From Dialister sp. UBA6422 (lineage in GTDB: Bacteria; Bacillota; Negativicutes; Veillonellales; Dialisteraceae), in NCBI GenBank assembly GCA_002439665.1, contig DJPC01000014.1, positions 1-24,864 on the forward strand: DNA of 24,864 nucleotides. The letters are read 5' to 3'. Of the stretch, positions 1 through 9,600 are shown one piece after another. The translations under genes and the position numbers were made by a program. Every line of letters begins with the position of its first letter. Position 1 is the first letter of the stretch. Under the pieces are notes generated by a model. The model ran no database searches. It was given only the letters and a program-made list of their open reading frames with translations, and was not told where the DNA came from.

Positions 1-466
1 ATATCATATCTTTTTCGCCATTATCCCTATCCACGATGGCAGCAAAGGAAGTTCTTTTCCTTCTAAGCGACATATCTTCTTCCCACATTTTCTTATCTGG
101 CACAATGGAATACACATCCAATCTATCTTTTTCCCAAGGATAAATCTTTGTCACTATACCGCCTGGTGCTAGCTGGATGCTACGAAGTTCTGGGCTTAAA
201 GGAAAATATTGTCCTGCCAACTTCTCCATTTCTATAGGTTTATCATAGTTACGCATCACATAAGATACCATGCCATTAGAAATATTGACATACCGTTCTA
301 CTGACTGAGATATCCATGCTAAATGAGCATCTCCCATTTCTTCCATTTGTTTCTGTCCCGAATGTTCAAGCTCTACATATACAAATACATCAAGTAACAA
401 AGTCAATAAGATGCCTAAACATAAAATAGACCTACTAAAATAAGAGAGCATCTGTGTAAGATTCAC
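1..466 (-). CDS. Membrane-anchored sensor protein, N-terminal part (CHASE-like), cut by window edge
   Basis: The frame opens with GTG at 464-466 and stays open for 155 codons to the left edge, so the C-terminal output domain is not visible. A GGAGGAG ribosome binding site (474-480) lies 7 bases before the GTG. Residues about 8-30 form one hydrophobic segment (SILCLGILLTLLLDVF core), then a presumed extracytoplasmic region. Around residues 90-105 is ELRSIQLAPGGIVTKIYPWE, which resembles the 'LAP.G.....YP.E' signature of CHASE sensor domains in diguanylate cyclases and histidine kinases. A membrane-anchored signalling receptor is therefore likely, but whether it ends in GGDEF, EAL or a kinase cannot be told here. 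The CHASE assignment is by eye. It has its own consensus promoter (586-615), so it is probably transcribed separately from the MFS gene behind it. Confidence 0.6.
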   Translation of the reverse strand, partial: MNLTQMLSYFSRSILCLGILLTLLLDVFVYVELEHSGQKQMEEMGDAHLAWISQSVERYVNISNGMVSYVMRNYDKPIEMEKLAGQYFPLSPELRSIQLAPGGIVTKIYPWEKDRLDVYSIVPDKKMWEEDMSLRRKRTSFAAIVDRDNGEKDMI

Positions 467-585
467 CGCAGATCTCCTCCTTCGCTCATTTAGATACAAA
501 CATGAAGCATAAAAAGCTTCTCTCATGCAAATAAATAAATTAATATATAATGAAATCAATTTATTTATTCTTTATTTATTATTGT

Positions 586-615
586 ATTATAATATATTGC
601 GTAACAGACTGTCAA
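586..615 (-). promoter_or_regulatory. Consensus sigma-A promoter of the CHASE-like sensor gene
   Basis: On the minus strand a perfect TTGACA (610-615) and a perfect TATAAT (586-591) are separated by 18 bases. Transcription would start near 579 and give a leader of about 110 bases with a weak bulged hairpin at 501-528. The -35 box overlaps the last bases of the terminator stem at 612-650. No riboswitch core was recognised in the very AT-rich leader. Confidence 0.7.
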
Positions 616-650
616 AAGGCCTATTTCTAAATAAGAAACAGGCCTTTTGA
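612..650 (-). terminator. Rho-independent terminator downstream of the MFS exporter gene
   Basis: Arms at 612-628 and 634-650 pair over 17 positions with one mismatch around a 5-base loop (629-633). Both strands end the stem in GGCCTTTTGA, so the short T-run lies inside the stem. Position, 130 bases past the stop at 782, fits the end of the minus-strand MFS transcript. No plus-strand gene precedes it. Confidence 0.6.
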
Positions 651-781
651 GAACAATCTAATAATTTAATTTTTTGTTATAAAGTAGAAAATATATCTCA
701 TGTTACGATCGGATACATAATATAATAGCTTATTTTCAATAATAAATAGTAAAATCTGCTTCTAAACTCCTTTATATAAGT

Positions 782-1954
782 CTATTTAAAAGAAACCACC
801 TTGTGCCGCCAACAAAAATAGTATAAAAGTCCTGCTAGAGAAGAGACAAGACACACTGTACCATACATGAAGGAATAACCAAAAGATTCTGCCACCAACC
901 CCAGTAAAGCTGCAGCCAATCCTACGCTAATATCTAGAGACCAAAAATAAGTAGAGGTAGCCACCCCGGCTCTATCCATTGGCGCACTTTGCACAGCGAT
1001 GGTTTGAAAAGCCGGTGCCAGTGCCCCAAATCCAAGACCTAGGATTGCGGCTGCTACCAATAAAGAAATTACGCCAGAAACCATACTAAATACCACAAAT
1101 CCCAGAGAAAAACAAATGAATCCAGGATATACAGTATAGTCTGACCCATGATGGTCAAAAAGATACCCAATAAAAGGACGAGTCAAAACGATGACAAGGG
1201 CAAAGACCAGGAAAAATAGACTTGTAGAACCTCCAATCCCAAGCGTTCTGGTGTACATAGGAATAAAAGTCAATACACCGCCATAGGCAAAGAAAACCAA
1301 GCCACCTAAAATAACCGCCGGAAGGGCTCTCTTTTCAAAAAAATCACTCACATGAATTCCGCTCGTTTTTCTAGTACTTGCAAGAACCACTTCCTTAGGT
1401 AAAGACTTCCCATTTCCTGCTAAAATGGCTAAAAGAGCCATGACTGCTAAAAAAGCAAAAAGAACTTTAGCGCCCAAAGTATCTACAATCAAAAGTCCCA
1501 CCAAAGGACCGACTACCATAGCCATGTTACCGCATACCGCAAAATAACCAATGCCTTCCCCTTTTCTTTTCGCTGGAAGAACAAGAGCTGCCATGGTCGC
1601 TGAAGCAGTGGTTCCTAAAGCAAAAATGATACCATGGATAAGCCGAAGCCCCCACACTACATCAAGTGTCGTAGCCAGTAAAAATCCTGCCATGGTAAAG
1701 AAGAAAAAAATAGACGTACCTAAAAGCAATTTTTGCTTATGTACTCCATCAATGATCCGTCCTGCCAAGGGACGGCAGCACACCGTTCCGACTTGAAAGC
1801 AGGTCATCGCCATACCAGCTTCCCACTCTCCTAGCTGCAAATCATCCATAATATAGATCGGGATAGCCGCCAAAAGAATATATTGAGACATAAAATAAAA
1901 AAAATTGGTCATTCCCATACCAATAAACTCACGGGTCCATATTCGATGATTCAT
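782..1954 (-). CDS. Major facilitator superfamily transporter (drug-efflux-like)
   Basis: This 390-residue protein consists almost entirely of hydrophobic segments, consistent with the 12 helices of the MFS. After the second helix the segment RPLAGRIIDGVHKQKLLLG (residues about 61-79) matches the MFS loop 2-3 motif A (G..aDr.g.k..l), and a weaker copy, RPFIGYLFDHHGSD, follows in the C-terminal half. Length and layout fit 12-helix DHA1-type exporters and multidrug-efflux relatives, but the substrate cannot be read from sequence. The ATG at 1952-1954 follows AAAGGAG with a 6-base gap. It is apparently monocistronic: a terminator lies at 612-650, and the next gene upstream (2246) is divergent. 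Confidence 0.85.
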   Translation of the reverse strand: MNHRIWTREFIGMGMTNFFYFMSQYILLAAIPIYIMDDLQLGEWEAGMAMTCFQVGTVCCRPLAGRIIDGVHKQKLLLGTSIFFFFTMAGFLLATTLDVVWGLRLIHGIIFALGTTASATMAALVLPAKRKGEGIGYFAVCGNMAMVVGPLVGLLIVDTLGAKVLFAFLAVMALLAILAGNGKSLPKEVVLASTRKTSGIHVSDFFEKRALPAVILGGLVFFAYGGVLTFIPMYTRTLGIGGSTSLFFLVFALVIVLTRPFIGYLFDHHGSDYTVYPGFICFSLGFVVFSMVSGVISLLVAAAILGLGFGALAPAFQTIAVQSAPMDRAGVATSTYFWSLDISVGLAAALLGLVAESFGYSFMYGTVCLVSSLAGLLYYFCWRHKVVSFK

Positions 1955-2112
1955 TCCATGCTCCTTTCATAATCAATGCAACACCGGTATATCTTATGTA
2001 TTATTTGTTCTTGAAATATGAAGAAAGCCAGACACTAACTAGTCAATGGTTTTCTTATAGAAGAATTTTTCTATTATATCATACCAATCCAATGGATGAC
2101 AGGACAGAATTC

Positions 2113-2149
2113 TCATAGGCTGCACGAAAAGTGTATCATAGGCTATAAT
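2113..2149 (+). promoter_or_regulatory. Possible promoter with two direct repeats upstream of the unknown secreted protein
   Basis: A perfect TATAAT lies at 2144-2149, but the hexamer 17 bases upstream (2121-2126, TGCACG) matches the -35 consensus poorly. The 9-mer TCATAGGCT occurs twice, at 2113-2121 and 2136-2144, flanking the -35 region with a 23-base period. A weak -35 with direct repeats suggests a regulated promoter, but this is inference. The start codon is about 95 bases downstream. Confidence 0.35.
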
Positions 2150-2245
2150 AAAAGAAGAATACATCACATACTACTCTCGGTAGGGAAAATATCAAGATGG
2201 TCTTTATTGTAATCCCTATACGGCTAAAACCATGGAGACAGTATC

Positions 2246-3007
2246 ATGAAAAAATTCACAGCTTACACTCTAGTCGCTCTGCTCTTAGCATTGGCTGTCT
2301 ATTGGATGGCTCCTGCTTTTTCTCATATGTCACCTAGTAGCATACCTAGTGTCTCAAAGAAAACGAGAGCTTCTTTTCTTCAAAAGGGTTCTTCCTTTTT
2401 GCATGATCCAATTTCTTTAGAAGCAACCACTTTCGTTCCTTATGAGCCCTCTCTTGATACTCTTCCTGAAACAGAAAAATTACCGGCTCCCGTAAAAGAA
2501 CTTATGACCCGCTTACCTTTCGGACAGCTACAAAAAGAAATGGATGGCCATGACATGACTGCTTTGGTGTATAACTGGTCTTACCCAGTCCCCAAAGACC
2601 ATACCACGGATCCATTCTATGACCTATTTCAAGAAAAGAAATCCTCTGATAAGGCCCTTCAAAGTCTCAATCAACGATTAAGTGCGGCAGAGCCTGTAGG
2701 AAATACCATGCTCAAGCAATATGCCATTTCCTACAATCACAATCATAAAATAAACAGCCCAGAAGATATATTTTCTATCTCCATCAGAAATACCACCACT
2801 GCTTCCATTTTTAATGGCCAAGGATTTACCTTTTCTACCCATCTCATGATAAAATCCGATGATCAGACACTTCCTTTTTACGTAAAAAGTTATATTTGGA
2901 AAAAGGGAAATCAATACCGTCTCTTAATAGCTGTAACAGCTGATTCCGAATGGAAGCTTTTATCCAGCGATATGGATCAATTGGCCGTCAAAGGAATGGA
3001 AACATAA
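2246..3007 (+). CDS. Unknown secreted or membrane-anchored protein
   Basis: I do not recognise this 253-residue protein. Residues 1-26 are a basic N-terminus plus a hydrophobic stretch (KKFTAYTLVALLLALAVYW), typical of a signal peptide or N-terminal anchor. There is no lipobox cysteine, so it is not a lipoprotein. The rest is polar, with a Pro/Ser-rich linker (about residues 28-45) and alternating hydrophobic/polar stretches towards the C-terminus (FTFSTHLMIKSDD, FYVKSYIWKKGNQYRLLIAV) suggesting beta-sheet. The ATG follows GGAG with an 8-base gap. It lies 174 bases upstream of addB on the same strand without an obvious terminator between, so co-transcription with addBA is possible. Nothing in its sequence points to DNA repair. 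Confidence 0.75.
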   Translation: MKKFTAYTLVALLLALAVYWMAPAFSHMSPSSIPSVSKKTRASFLQKGSSFLHDPISLEATTFVPYEPSLDTLPETEKLPAPVKELMTRLPFGQLQKEMDGHDMTALVYNWSYPVPKDHTTDPFYDLFQEKKSSDKALQSLNQRLSAAEPVGNTMLKQYAISYNHNHKINSPEDIFSISIRNTTTASIFNGQGFTFSTHLMIKSDDQTLPFYVKSYIWKKGNQYRLLIAVTADSEWKLLSSDMDQLAVKGMET

Positions 3008-3181
3008 ACTAATAATATAGGTGCTAAGGAACTTTTCTTTAAGCGATCCGCCCAAATAGAACACAATAAAAACGTCTATGGCTCCATCCCATAAAACAAG
3101 GAAATTACATCCCTTTTAATGCCATATCACTCTACATGAATCATTTACTGAAAACCTTTTTATATAAAGGAGTCAAATCCC

Positions 3182-6100
3182 ATGAGTTTACATTTTATTT
3201 TCGGCCGATCTGGCACAGGAAAGACCAATCGCTGCTGCCAGGAAATCAGAGACTATGTCCAAAGCGCTCCCGGCCATCTAGCCTATTTATTGGTCCCCGA
3301 CCAATGTACTTATACTGCTGAATACCAGCTGGCAAAAGCATTCCCTGGCGAAGGTTTTATGGATGTAACAGTGTGCGGTTTTTCTAGATTGGCTTACCGT
3401 GTTTTCCAAGAGCTTCATTCTCCTGTCAGTGATGCCTTATCTCCTTTAGGCCAACAAATCATCATCCGACGCCTATTAGAAGAACATAAAGACCAACTGA
3501 AAGTGATCACCAAAGCAGCTACACAGCCTCATTTTTCAGAAGAGCTCACCCATTTTTTCCATCAGCTCGATATGTTTTGCATCAAGGAACATGATCTTTC
3601 CTCCGCAGCCACTCTGGAAGGAAATACACCGCTAGGTCAAAAAATGACCGATGTGTCTCTTTTGTACAATGCCTATCACAATTATCTCAAAGAACATTTT
3701 TCCTACGAAGGCAGCCTCTTTGACCTTTTGGCAAGGGAAATTCCTAAATCAGAAAAAATCCGAAATTCTCGTATTTGGATCGATGGATTTAATGGGATGG
3801 CTCCTCAAAAAATTCACATTGTATCCGCTCTCATTCATACTGCCAAAGAAGTCACTATGACTCTGCAAATGGATAGTCCAGAAGAGGCCATGGAAAATAT
3901 CAATTTCTCTCGTCCCTACCATTTATATGAAAGCTTACAACGTCTAGAACGTCGTTCTACATCTACTGTTTTGCAAGCAACACCTCGTTTTCAGGATGAA
4001 TACATAGCTTCCATGGCACGGTATTTCTTTGCTTCTCGTCCGCTTCCATCTCCTTTACCTAAAGAAAATTCCCCGCAAGTAGAAAGGGGGATTCATCTCA
4101 CTGTATCGCCTAGAAAAGAAGAAGAAGTGGATGCTATCTGCCGTACCATGATGACTTTAGTAAGAGATAAAGGATTCCGCTATCGAGATATACTTATCCT
4201 TATCCGCTCGCCAGAAGCATACAATGACCTTTTTGAAAGAGCCTTTCAGAAATATCAAATCCCTGGATTTATCGACCAAAAGCATAGCATGAACAATCAC
4301 CCATTGGTGATGCTAATCGATTTCTTAGTCCAGTTTTTGACAAGGGAAAGCAAAAGAAAACACAGCGGCTGGCAGGTAGAACCTCTTTTCCGGCTTCTAA
4401 AAACTTTTCTGCTTCCTGATTTTTCCCAAGAAGAAATTGACCAACTAGAAAATTATGTACTCACCCATAAAATTCGTCCCTGGCAGTGGCATGCGCCCTG
4501 GACATTCCGTACTTTCTTTGATTTAGACAAGGAACCTCCGCCCTTATCAGAAAAAGAAAGGATGGAGCTTCGCCTGGCCAATAGCTGGAGAGAAAAGCTT
4601 ATTGCTCTTTTGGACCCTTTGACAGAGGATTGGAACCATGCCCATACAGGAAAAGAAAAATGTTCCCTTCTATATCACTTTCTAGTACAAGAAAAAATTC
4701 CTGACACGCTATATGCACTGGATGAAAAAGAGTGGCTCCACACCAATCTTCGTCCCCACCTGCAGGTTTGGAAAAAAATAATATCCCTGTTAGATGAAAT
4801 CGTCCATGTGACTGGAAATGATGCATTAGATTCTTCCACATTTTTATCCATTTTAGAAGATGGACTATCAGCCTTGACATATTCTACCATTCCGCCTACC
4901 CTTGACCATGCGACAGTAACGGGGATGGATAGAGGATATGCCATGGAAGCTAAAGCGGTCTTTATTCCTGGCGTGCTAGAAGGTGAATTTCCCAAGCGTA
5001 TCGAAGAAGGCGGCTTTTTTACAGAAGAAGAAAAGAAACAGATTTATAAGAATAGCCAGCTTCTCTTTGATAGCCAGCTCATGGATAGGATCCATCAGGA
5101 AACATTCTATGCCTATCTAGCTTTGACCCGCGCTTCTTGCGTTCTATATCTATCCTATCCTAAACTCAATCAGGAAGGTCATGAAACATCTCCTTCTTTC
5201 CTAGTGAGTCAACTTTTCCATTTGGGATACGTATCTTCCAAAATGGATAACCTCCCTCCTTCTTCCTCTTACTGGGATCGATCTTTTTTCTGTAATCCTC
5301 AGCAATCACTGTCTCTTCTCCCTTCTATTTTGAGTGAATCTCTTCCAAATCCCGATTCTCCCTGGTATGGTCTTGCTGCCTGGGCCAAACAACATCCAAA
5401 GTATCGCCCGATCCTAGAACGAAAACTGTTAAGTTTGGACTATACCAATGAAGCTTCCCCATTACCTAAGGACATAGCTGCCCAATTATTCAAACCTGGC
5501 GGACGATTTTTTAGTTCTGTCACACGGCTTGAAAATTACCGCGCTTGCCCTTATCAATATTTTCTCCAATATGGTATGGAGCTTAAGGAACGAGATACAG
5601 GAGAAATGCAGTCCCTAGATTTTGGCAATTACCTCCATGCCGGTCTTCACCAATTCGGAAACGCTTTAAAAAAGGAGGCTAAAAATTGGCGAGATGCTAC
5701 AGATGAGGATATCGAGTCTTTATCAGAAACCATTGCTTCCCATCTAGCTCCAAAAGTAAAATATGGAGCGCTCCATGCGGATGGTGCTTCCAGATACACG
5801 GAAAGGAGCCTAAAAAAAACATTCCGTCAAACCCTTTCCTCTCTTCGAAGTTTTAGTCAGCAAAGTCAATTTGATACCAAAGCCTTAGAAAAAGAATTCC
5901 GCCTTCACCTCGAAGGGGACAATCATGAATCTTTTACTTTGAATGGTAAAATTGACCGATTAGATGCTAAAAATCATAGTATCGCTATTTTTGATTACAA
6001 AACAGGTCACACCGATGCCAGTCTGCAAGAAATTGTAAGTGGACTCAAATTACAGCTTCTCACTTACCTCCTTGCCATTTCAGAAAATTACAAGGAATAC

Positions 6101-6580
6101 CATCTTCTTCCTGCTGCCTTGATGTATATTTACCTCTCCGGTGATGTAAAAAGTACGCCATCCGTTCCTCCTGGAGGAGTGCCAAAGCCATCTCCTACAG
6201 ACCAGACATCAGGCTATCTCATCAACCAGCCTGATGTGCTAAAAGAATTAGATACCGCTTTAGGGGAAGACAACTCTTTCTTATCGGTGCGTCTCAAAAA
6301 AGATGGCGGACTTTATAGTAGTAGCCGAATTCTGACGAAAGAGGAATTTGACAATTTACTATCTTTGGTCAAGCAGAAATTGATCCATATCTATTCCCAT
6401 ATGATGAAAGGGGACATTCCTATCCACCCCACCAGGTACAAAGGAAAATCTCCTTGCTCCTACTGCCCCTACCATGCCATTTGCCGCTTTGACCCACGCC
6501 TATCTGGCGAAACCTATGAATATATCCATATGCCAAGTGATAGGGATATCAAAAAGCAGCTTGATAAAAAAGAGGATTAG
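3182..6580 (+). CDS. addB: ATP-dependent helicase/deoxyribonuclease subunit AddB
   Basis: AddB pairs with AddA to resect DNA double-strand ends for RecA-dependent repair. Its nuclease cuts the 5'-ended strand, and it carries the Chi-recognition site in the family. At 1132 residues it is close to Bacillus subtilis AddB (1166). Visible hallmarks are a Walker A P-loop, GRSGTGKT, at residues 8-15 of the N-terminal helicase-like domain; a C-terminal nuclease motif with D925 and D938-Y939-K940 (FDYKTG); and four cysteines at 789, 1092, 1095 and 1101 (C...CxxCx5C), the pattern that holds the 4Fe-4S cluster in this family. All appear intact. The ATG has GGAG about 9 bases upstream. addA follows after 119 bases, the usual order. 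Confidence 0.95.
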   Translation: MSLHFIFGRSGTGKTNRCCQEIRDYVQSAPGHLAYLLVPDQCTYTAEYQLAKAFPGEGFMDVTVCGFSRLAYRVFQELHSPVSDALSPLGQQIIIRRLLEEHKDQLKVITKAATQPHFSEELTHFFHQLDMFCIKEHDLSSAATLEGNTPLGQKMTDVSLLYNAYHNYLKEHFSYEGSLFDLLAREIPKSEKIRNSRIWIDGFNGMAPQKIHIVSALIHTAKEVTMTLQMDSPEEAMENINFSRPYHLYESLQRLERRSTSTVLQATPRFQDEYIASMARYFFASRPLPSPLPKENSPQVERGIHLTVSPRKEEEVDAICRTMMTLVRDKGFRYRDILILIRSPEAYNDLFERAFQKYQIPGFIDQKHSMNNHPLVMLIDFLVQFLTRESKRKHSGWQVEPLFRLLKTFLLPDFSQEEIDQLENYVLTHKIRPWQWHAPWTFRTFFDLDKEPPPLSEKERMELRLANSWREKLIALLDPLTEDWNHAHTGKEKCSLLYHFLVQEKIPDTLYALDEKEWLHTNLRPHLQVWKKIISLLDEIVHVTGNDALDSSTFLSILEDGLSALTYSTIPPTLDHATVTGMDRGYAMEAKAVFIPGVLEGEFPKRIEEGGFFTEEEKKQIYKNSQLLFDSQLMDRIHQETFYAYLALTRASCVLYLSYPKLNQEGHETSPSFLVSQLFHLGYVSSKMDNLPPSSSYWDRSFFCNPQQSLSLLPSILSESLPNPDSPWYGLAAWAKQHPKYRPILERKLLSLDYTNEASPLPKDIAAQLFKPGGRFFSSVTRLENYRACPYQYFLQYGMELKERDTGEMQSLDFGNYLHAGLHQFGNALKKEAKNWRDATDEDIESLSETIASHLAPKVKYGALHADGASRYTERSLKKTFRQTLSSLRSFSQQSQFDTKALEKEFRLHLEGDNHESFTLNGKIDRLDAKNHSIAIFDYKTGHTDASLQEIVSGLKLQLLTYLLAISENYKEYHLLPAALMYIYLSGDVKSTPSVPPGGVPKPSPTDQTSGYLINQPDVLKELDTALGEDNSFLSVRLKKDGGLYSSSRILTKEEFDNLLSLVKQKLIHIYSHMMKGDIPIHPTRYKGKSPCSYCPYHAICRFDPRLSGETYEYIHMPSDRDIKKQLDKKED

Positions 6581-6670
6581 GAATTGGGGATGAGAAATAA
6601 AAATAGATATAAGAGTATATAGTAGAAATTGACCTATAAGTATATCTCTTATCCCTATTTCTTATAATTC
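6581..6670 (+). repeat. Long imperfect inverted repeat between addB and addA
   Basis: Starting at the base after the addB stop codon, the left part (6581-6615) is largely complementary to 6646-6670. The best part pairs AATAGATATAAGAG (6602-6615) with CTCTTATCCCTATT (6646-6659), with two mismatches. There is no T-run, so it is not a typical intrinsic terminator. It could affect mRNA processing between addB and addA, or be a decayed copy of the degenerate intergenic repeats seen at other gene ends in this window. Confidence 0.45.
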
Positions 6671-6699
6671 ATGTTCATTATATATAAAAAGGAGTTCCT

Positions 6700-9600
6700 A
6701 TGAGTTGGACGAAACAGCAGGAAGAGGCCCTGCAAACTCGAAATAAAAATCTTCTTTTATCCGCTGCAGCAGGAAGCGGCAAAACTGCTGTTCTGACGGA
6801 ACGTATCATTCAGCTTGTGACAGATCTCCATCAGCCTATGGATATCAATGAGCTCCTGGTACTTACCTTTACCAAAGCAGCTGCTAGTGAAATGAAAGCC
6901 CGCATATCCCAGTCCCTGTCCCGTGAATTGGAGCAGGCAGATAAAAGTAATCAAGTTGATTTAATGCATCATCTAGAGAAACAGATCTCTCTTATGGGAA
7001 GTGCCCAGATTTCCACATTAGATTCTTTTTTCCAGTCCTTGATTCGTCAGTATTTCTATCTGCTCCATTTAGACCCTAAAACACAAATGCTCACTGATGA
7101 GAATGAAGCCTACTTGCTCAAAGAAAGTGTCTTATCAGATGTACTAGAAACATGGTATGAAAAAGGGGATCCTGATTTTCTAGATACCGCCGATTTCTTT
7201 GTCAGTCGCTACCAGGATAGTCTTCTCAAGCAAATCATTTTAAAGATTCATCGTTTTGCTTGTTCCATGGCCTTTCCGGAAGTATGGATATCCTCCCTTC
7301 CTTCCGCTTATCAGTTTCCCGAGACCATCACCATGGATGATCTTCCCTGGACAAGTCCCATTTTAGAACATCTCACTGCCACAGCAGAAAAAGCAGCTGA
7401 CCTCTACCGGCAACTTTTTGCCATCATGGAACACAATGAAGCGGCACAAGTGGTCTATGGAGAGCAGCTAAGCAGTGAATATAGTTTCTTTTCCACCTTT
7501 TCTCAAGTGAAAACATGGAAAGAATTGTACCATCTTCCCTCTTTTCAATACGCTAAACTCCAAGGCGCCAAAGCCGCTCAAGTAAAGCCCTTCCAAATAA
7601 CAGCTAAGGAATTTAATAATTCTGATGATGCCCTTGCCATCAAAGCTCTTCGGGATGAAGCAAAAGATACATACAATAAGCAATTGGTTCCTTTCTTGCA
7701 AATTTCAGAAAAGCAGTGGCTCTCAGAAACCCATGCCATGGCCCCCATGGTGCAAGTACTTTCTTCTTTAGCACTGGATTTTACCAAAGCCTACCAACAA
7801 AGAAAGCATCAGGAATACCTGATGGATTTTAATGATTTGGAACATTACGCCTTGGATATTCTTCTAGATAAGGAAAATCCTGAATTCACTCCTGAAAAAG
7901 CATTGGATTTCCCATCCAAAGCGGCTCTTTCTATCCGACAAAAGTATAAAGAAGTGATGATCGATGAATACCAGGATACCAATGGTGTACAAGAACTCAT
8001 TACCTCTCTCATTTCTAATGGAAAAAACCGATTTATGGTAGGAGATATCAAACAAAGTATTTATCGATTCCGCCAGGCAGATCCCACCATTTTTTTAGAC
8101 AAATATAATACCTTTAGTGCCTCTTCCGAAAATGTCAATCATCGTATTGATTTAAATAAAAATTTTCGAAGCGATGCCACTTTATTAGGCTCCATCAATT
8201 TCCTATTTAGGCAAATCATGACAGAAAAGAATTTGGAATTGTCTTACGGAGATACAGAAGCTTTATATGCTGGTCGCCAGGAAGAAAATCATCCCAAAGA
8301 ATATATCGGGGGACCCGTCTCTATAGAGTTGATCGACAAAAGTGATCTACAAGAATCTGTTATAGATAGCGCCATGCAAGAAATAGAAAATATCCAGTGG
8401 GAAGGACGTCTCATTGCCCGAAGGATACAGTCTATTCTAAAAGAAAAAAAGCAAGTGATGAATAAAGACGGTACCTTTAGAAACGCTACCTATGGTGATA
8501 TGGTCATTCTACTACGTTCTGTCGCTACCAAAGGACCTGCTCTTCTAAAAGTTCTTGAAGACTACCACATCCCTGCCATCTCTGATAGAGAAGATGATTT
8601 CGTCCGAAATGTAGAAGTCGAAATTTTATGGGCCCTTTTAAAAATATTAGATAATCCTTTACAGGACTTAGCTTTGACCGCGGTTCTTCGTTCTTACTTT
8701 GTGGGTTTAGACGAAAAAGATTTAGCTATGCTTTACTTACTAAAAAAAAGGGAAAAAGAAAATCATCTATTTTCCATTCTTCCTAAATCCATTTCCCAAT
8801 TATCAAAAGAAAAAGCCCAAGCCCTGGCAGATTTTATACACCATTATTCTATTTGGCGCAGTCAAGCTGCCAAGGATGGTATCGCTCCCTTACTTCGTCT
8901 CATCTTAGATGATACGGATTATCTCACCTATGTATCAGGCCTTCCTAATGGCACGTTCCGGAAAGCCCATGTGCAAGCCTTTTATAATTTGGCTGCCGAA
9001 AGAGATACATCCTCTCACAATGGATTGTACCCATTTTTAAACTATCTATCACGGCTTACAGCAGATAATCAAACATTCAAATCTGTCGCTCCTTCCGGCG
9101 TAGCTGCTAATGCGGTACGAATCATGACCATCCATCGCAGCAAGGGATTGGAATTTCCTATTGTATTTCTGGCGGACTGTGAAAAAAATTTCAATCTGCA
9201 AGATACCCGTGCAGCTGCCATCTGCCATAAAGATCTCGGCCTTGGCCTCCAGTATTACGATAAACCTCACCAGCTCAGATGGCCTTCCCTCTACTGGTAT
9301 GCTGTGAAAAGCAGTACAGAAAAAGAAAATGCATCCGAAGAAGCAAGGCTTCTTTATGTAGCCATGACTCGCGCTAGAGATAAACTCTACGTAACAGCCA
9401 CTGTAAAAGAAGCCAAAAAACTCCTGACTAGCTATGCCACACCCCTCGTAGGAACAGGAGGAGGTATGGTACATCCCTTGCCTTCCCATATAATTGCCAA
9501 CGGAAAATCCTATTTGGATTGGATCCTTCCTGCTGCCCTTCATCACCGTACCATGAAAGATACGTGGGCGCTTATAGATACTATCCCTTCCTATGAAGAA

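Noticed and set aside
467..585. Long leader of the sensor gene as a possible c-di-GMP or other riboswitch
   Set aside because: The leader is extremely AT-rich with only a weak bulged hairpin (501-528); no conserved riboswitch core was found.
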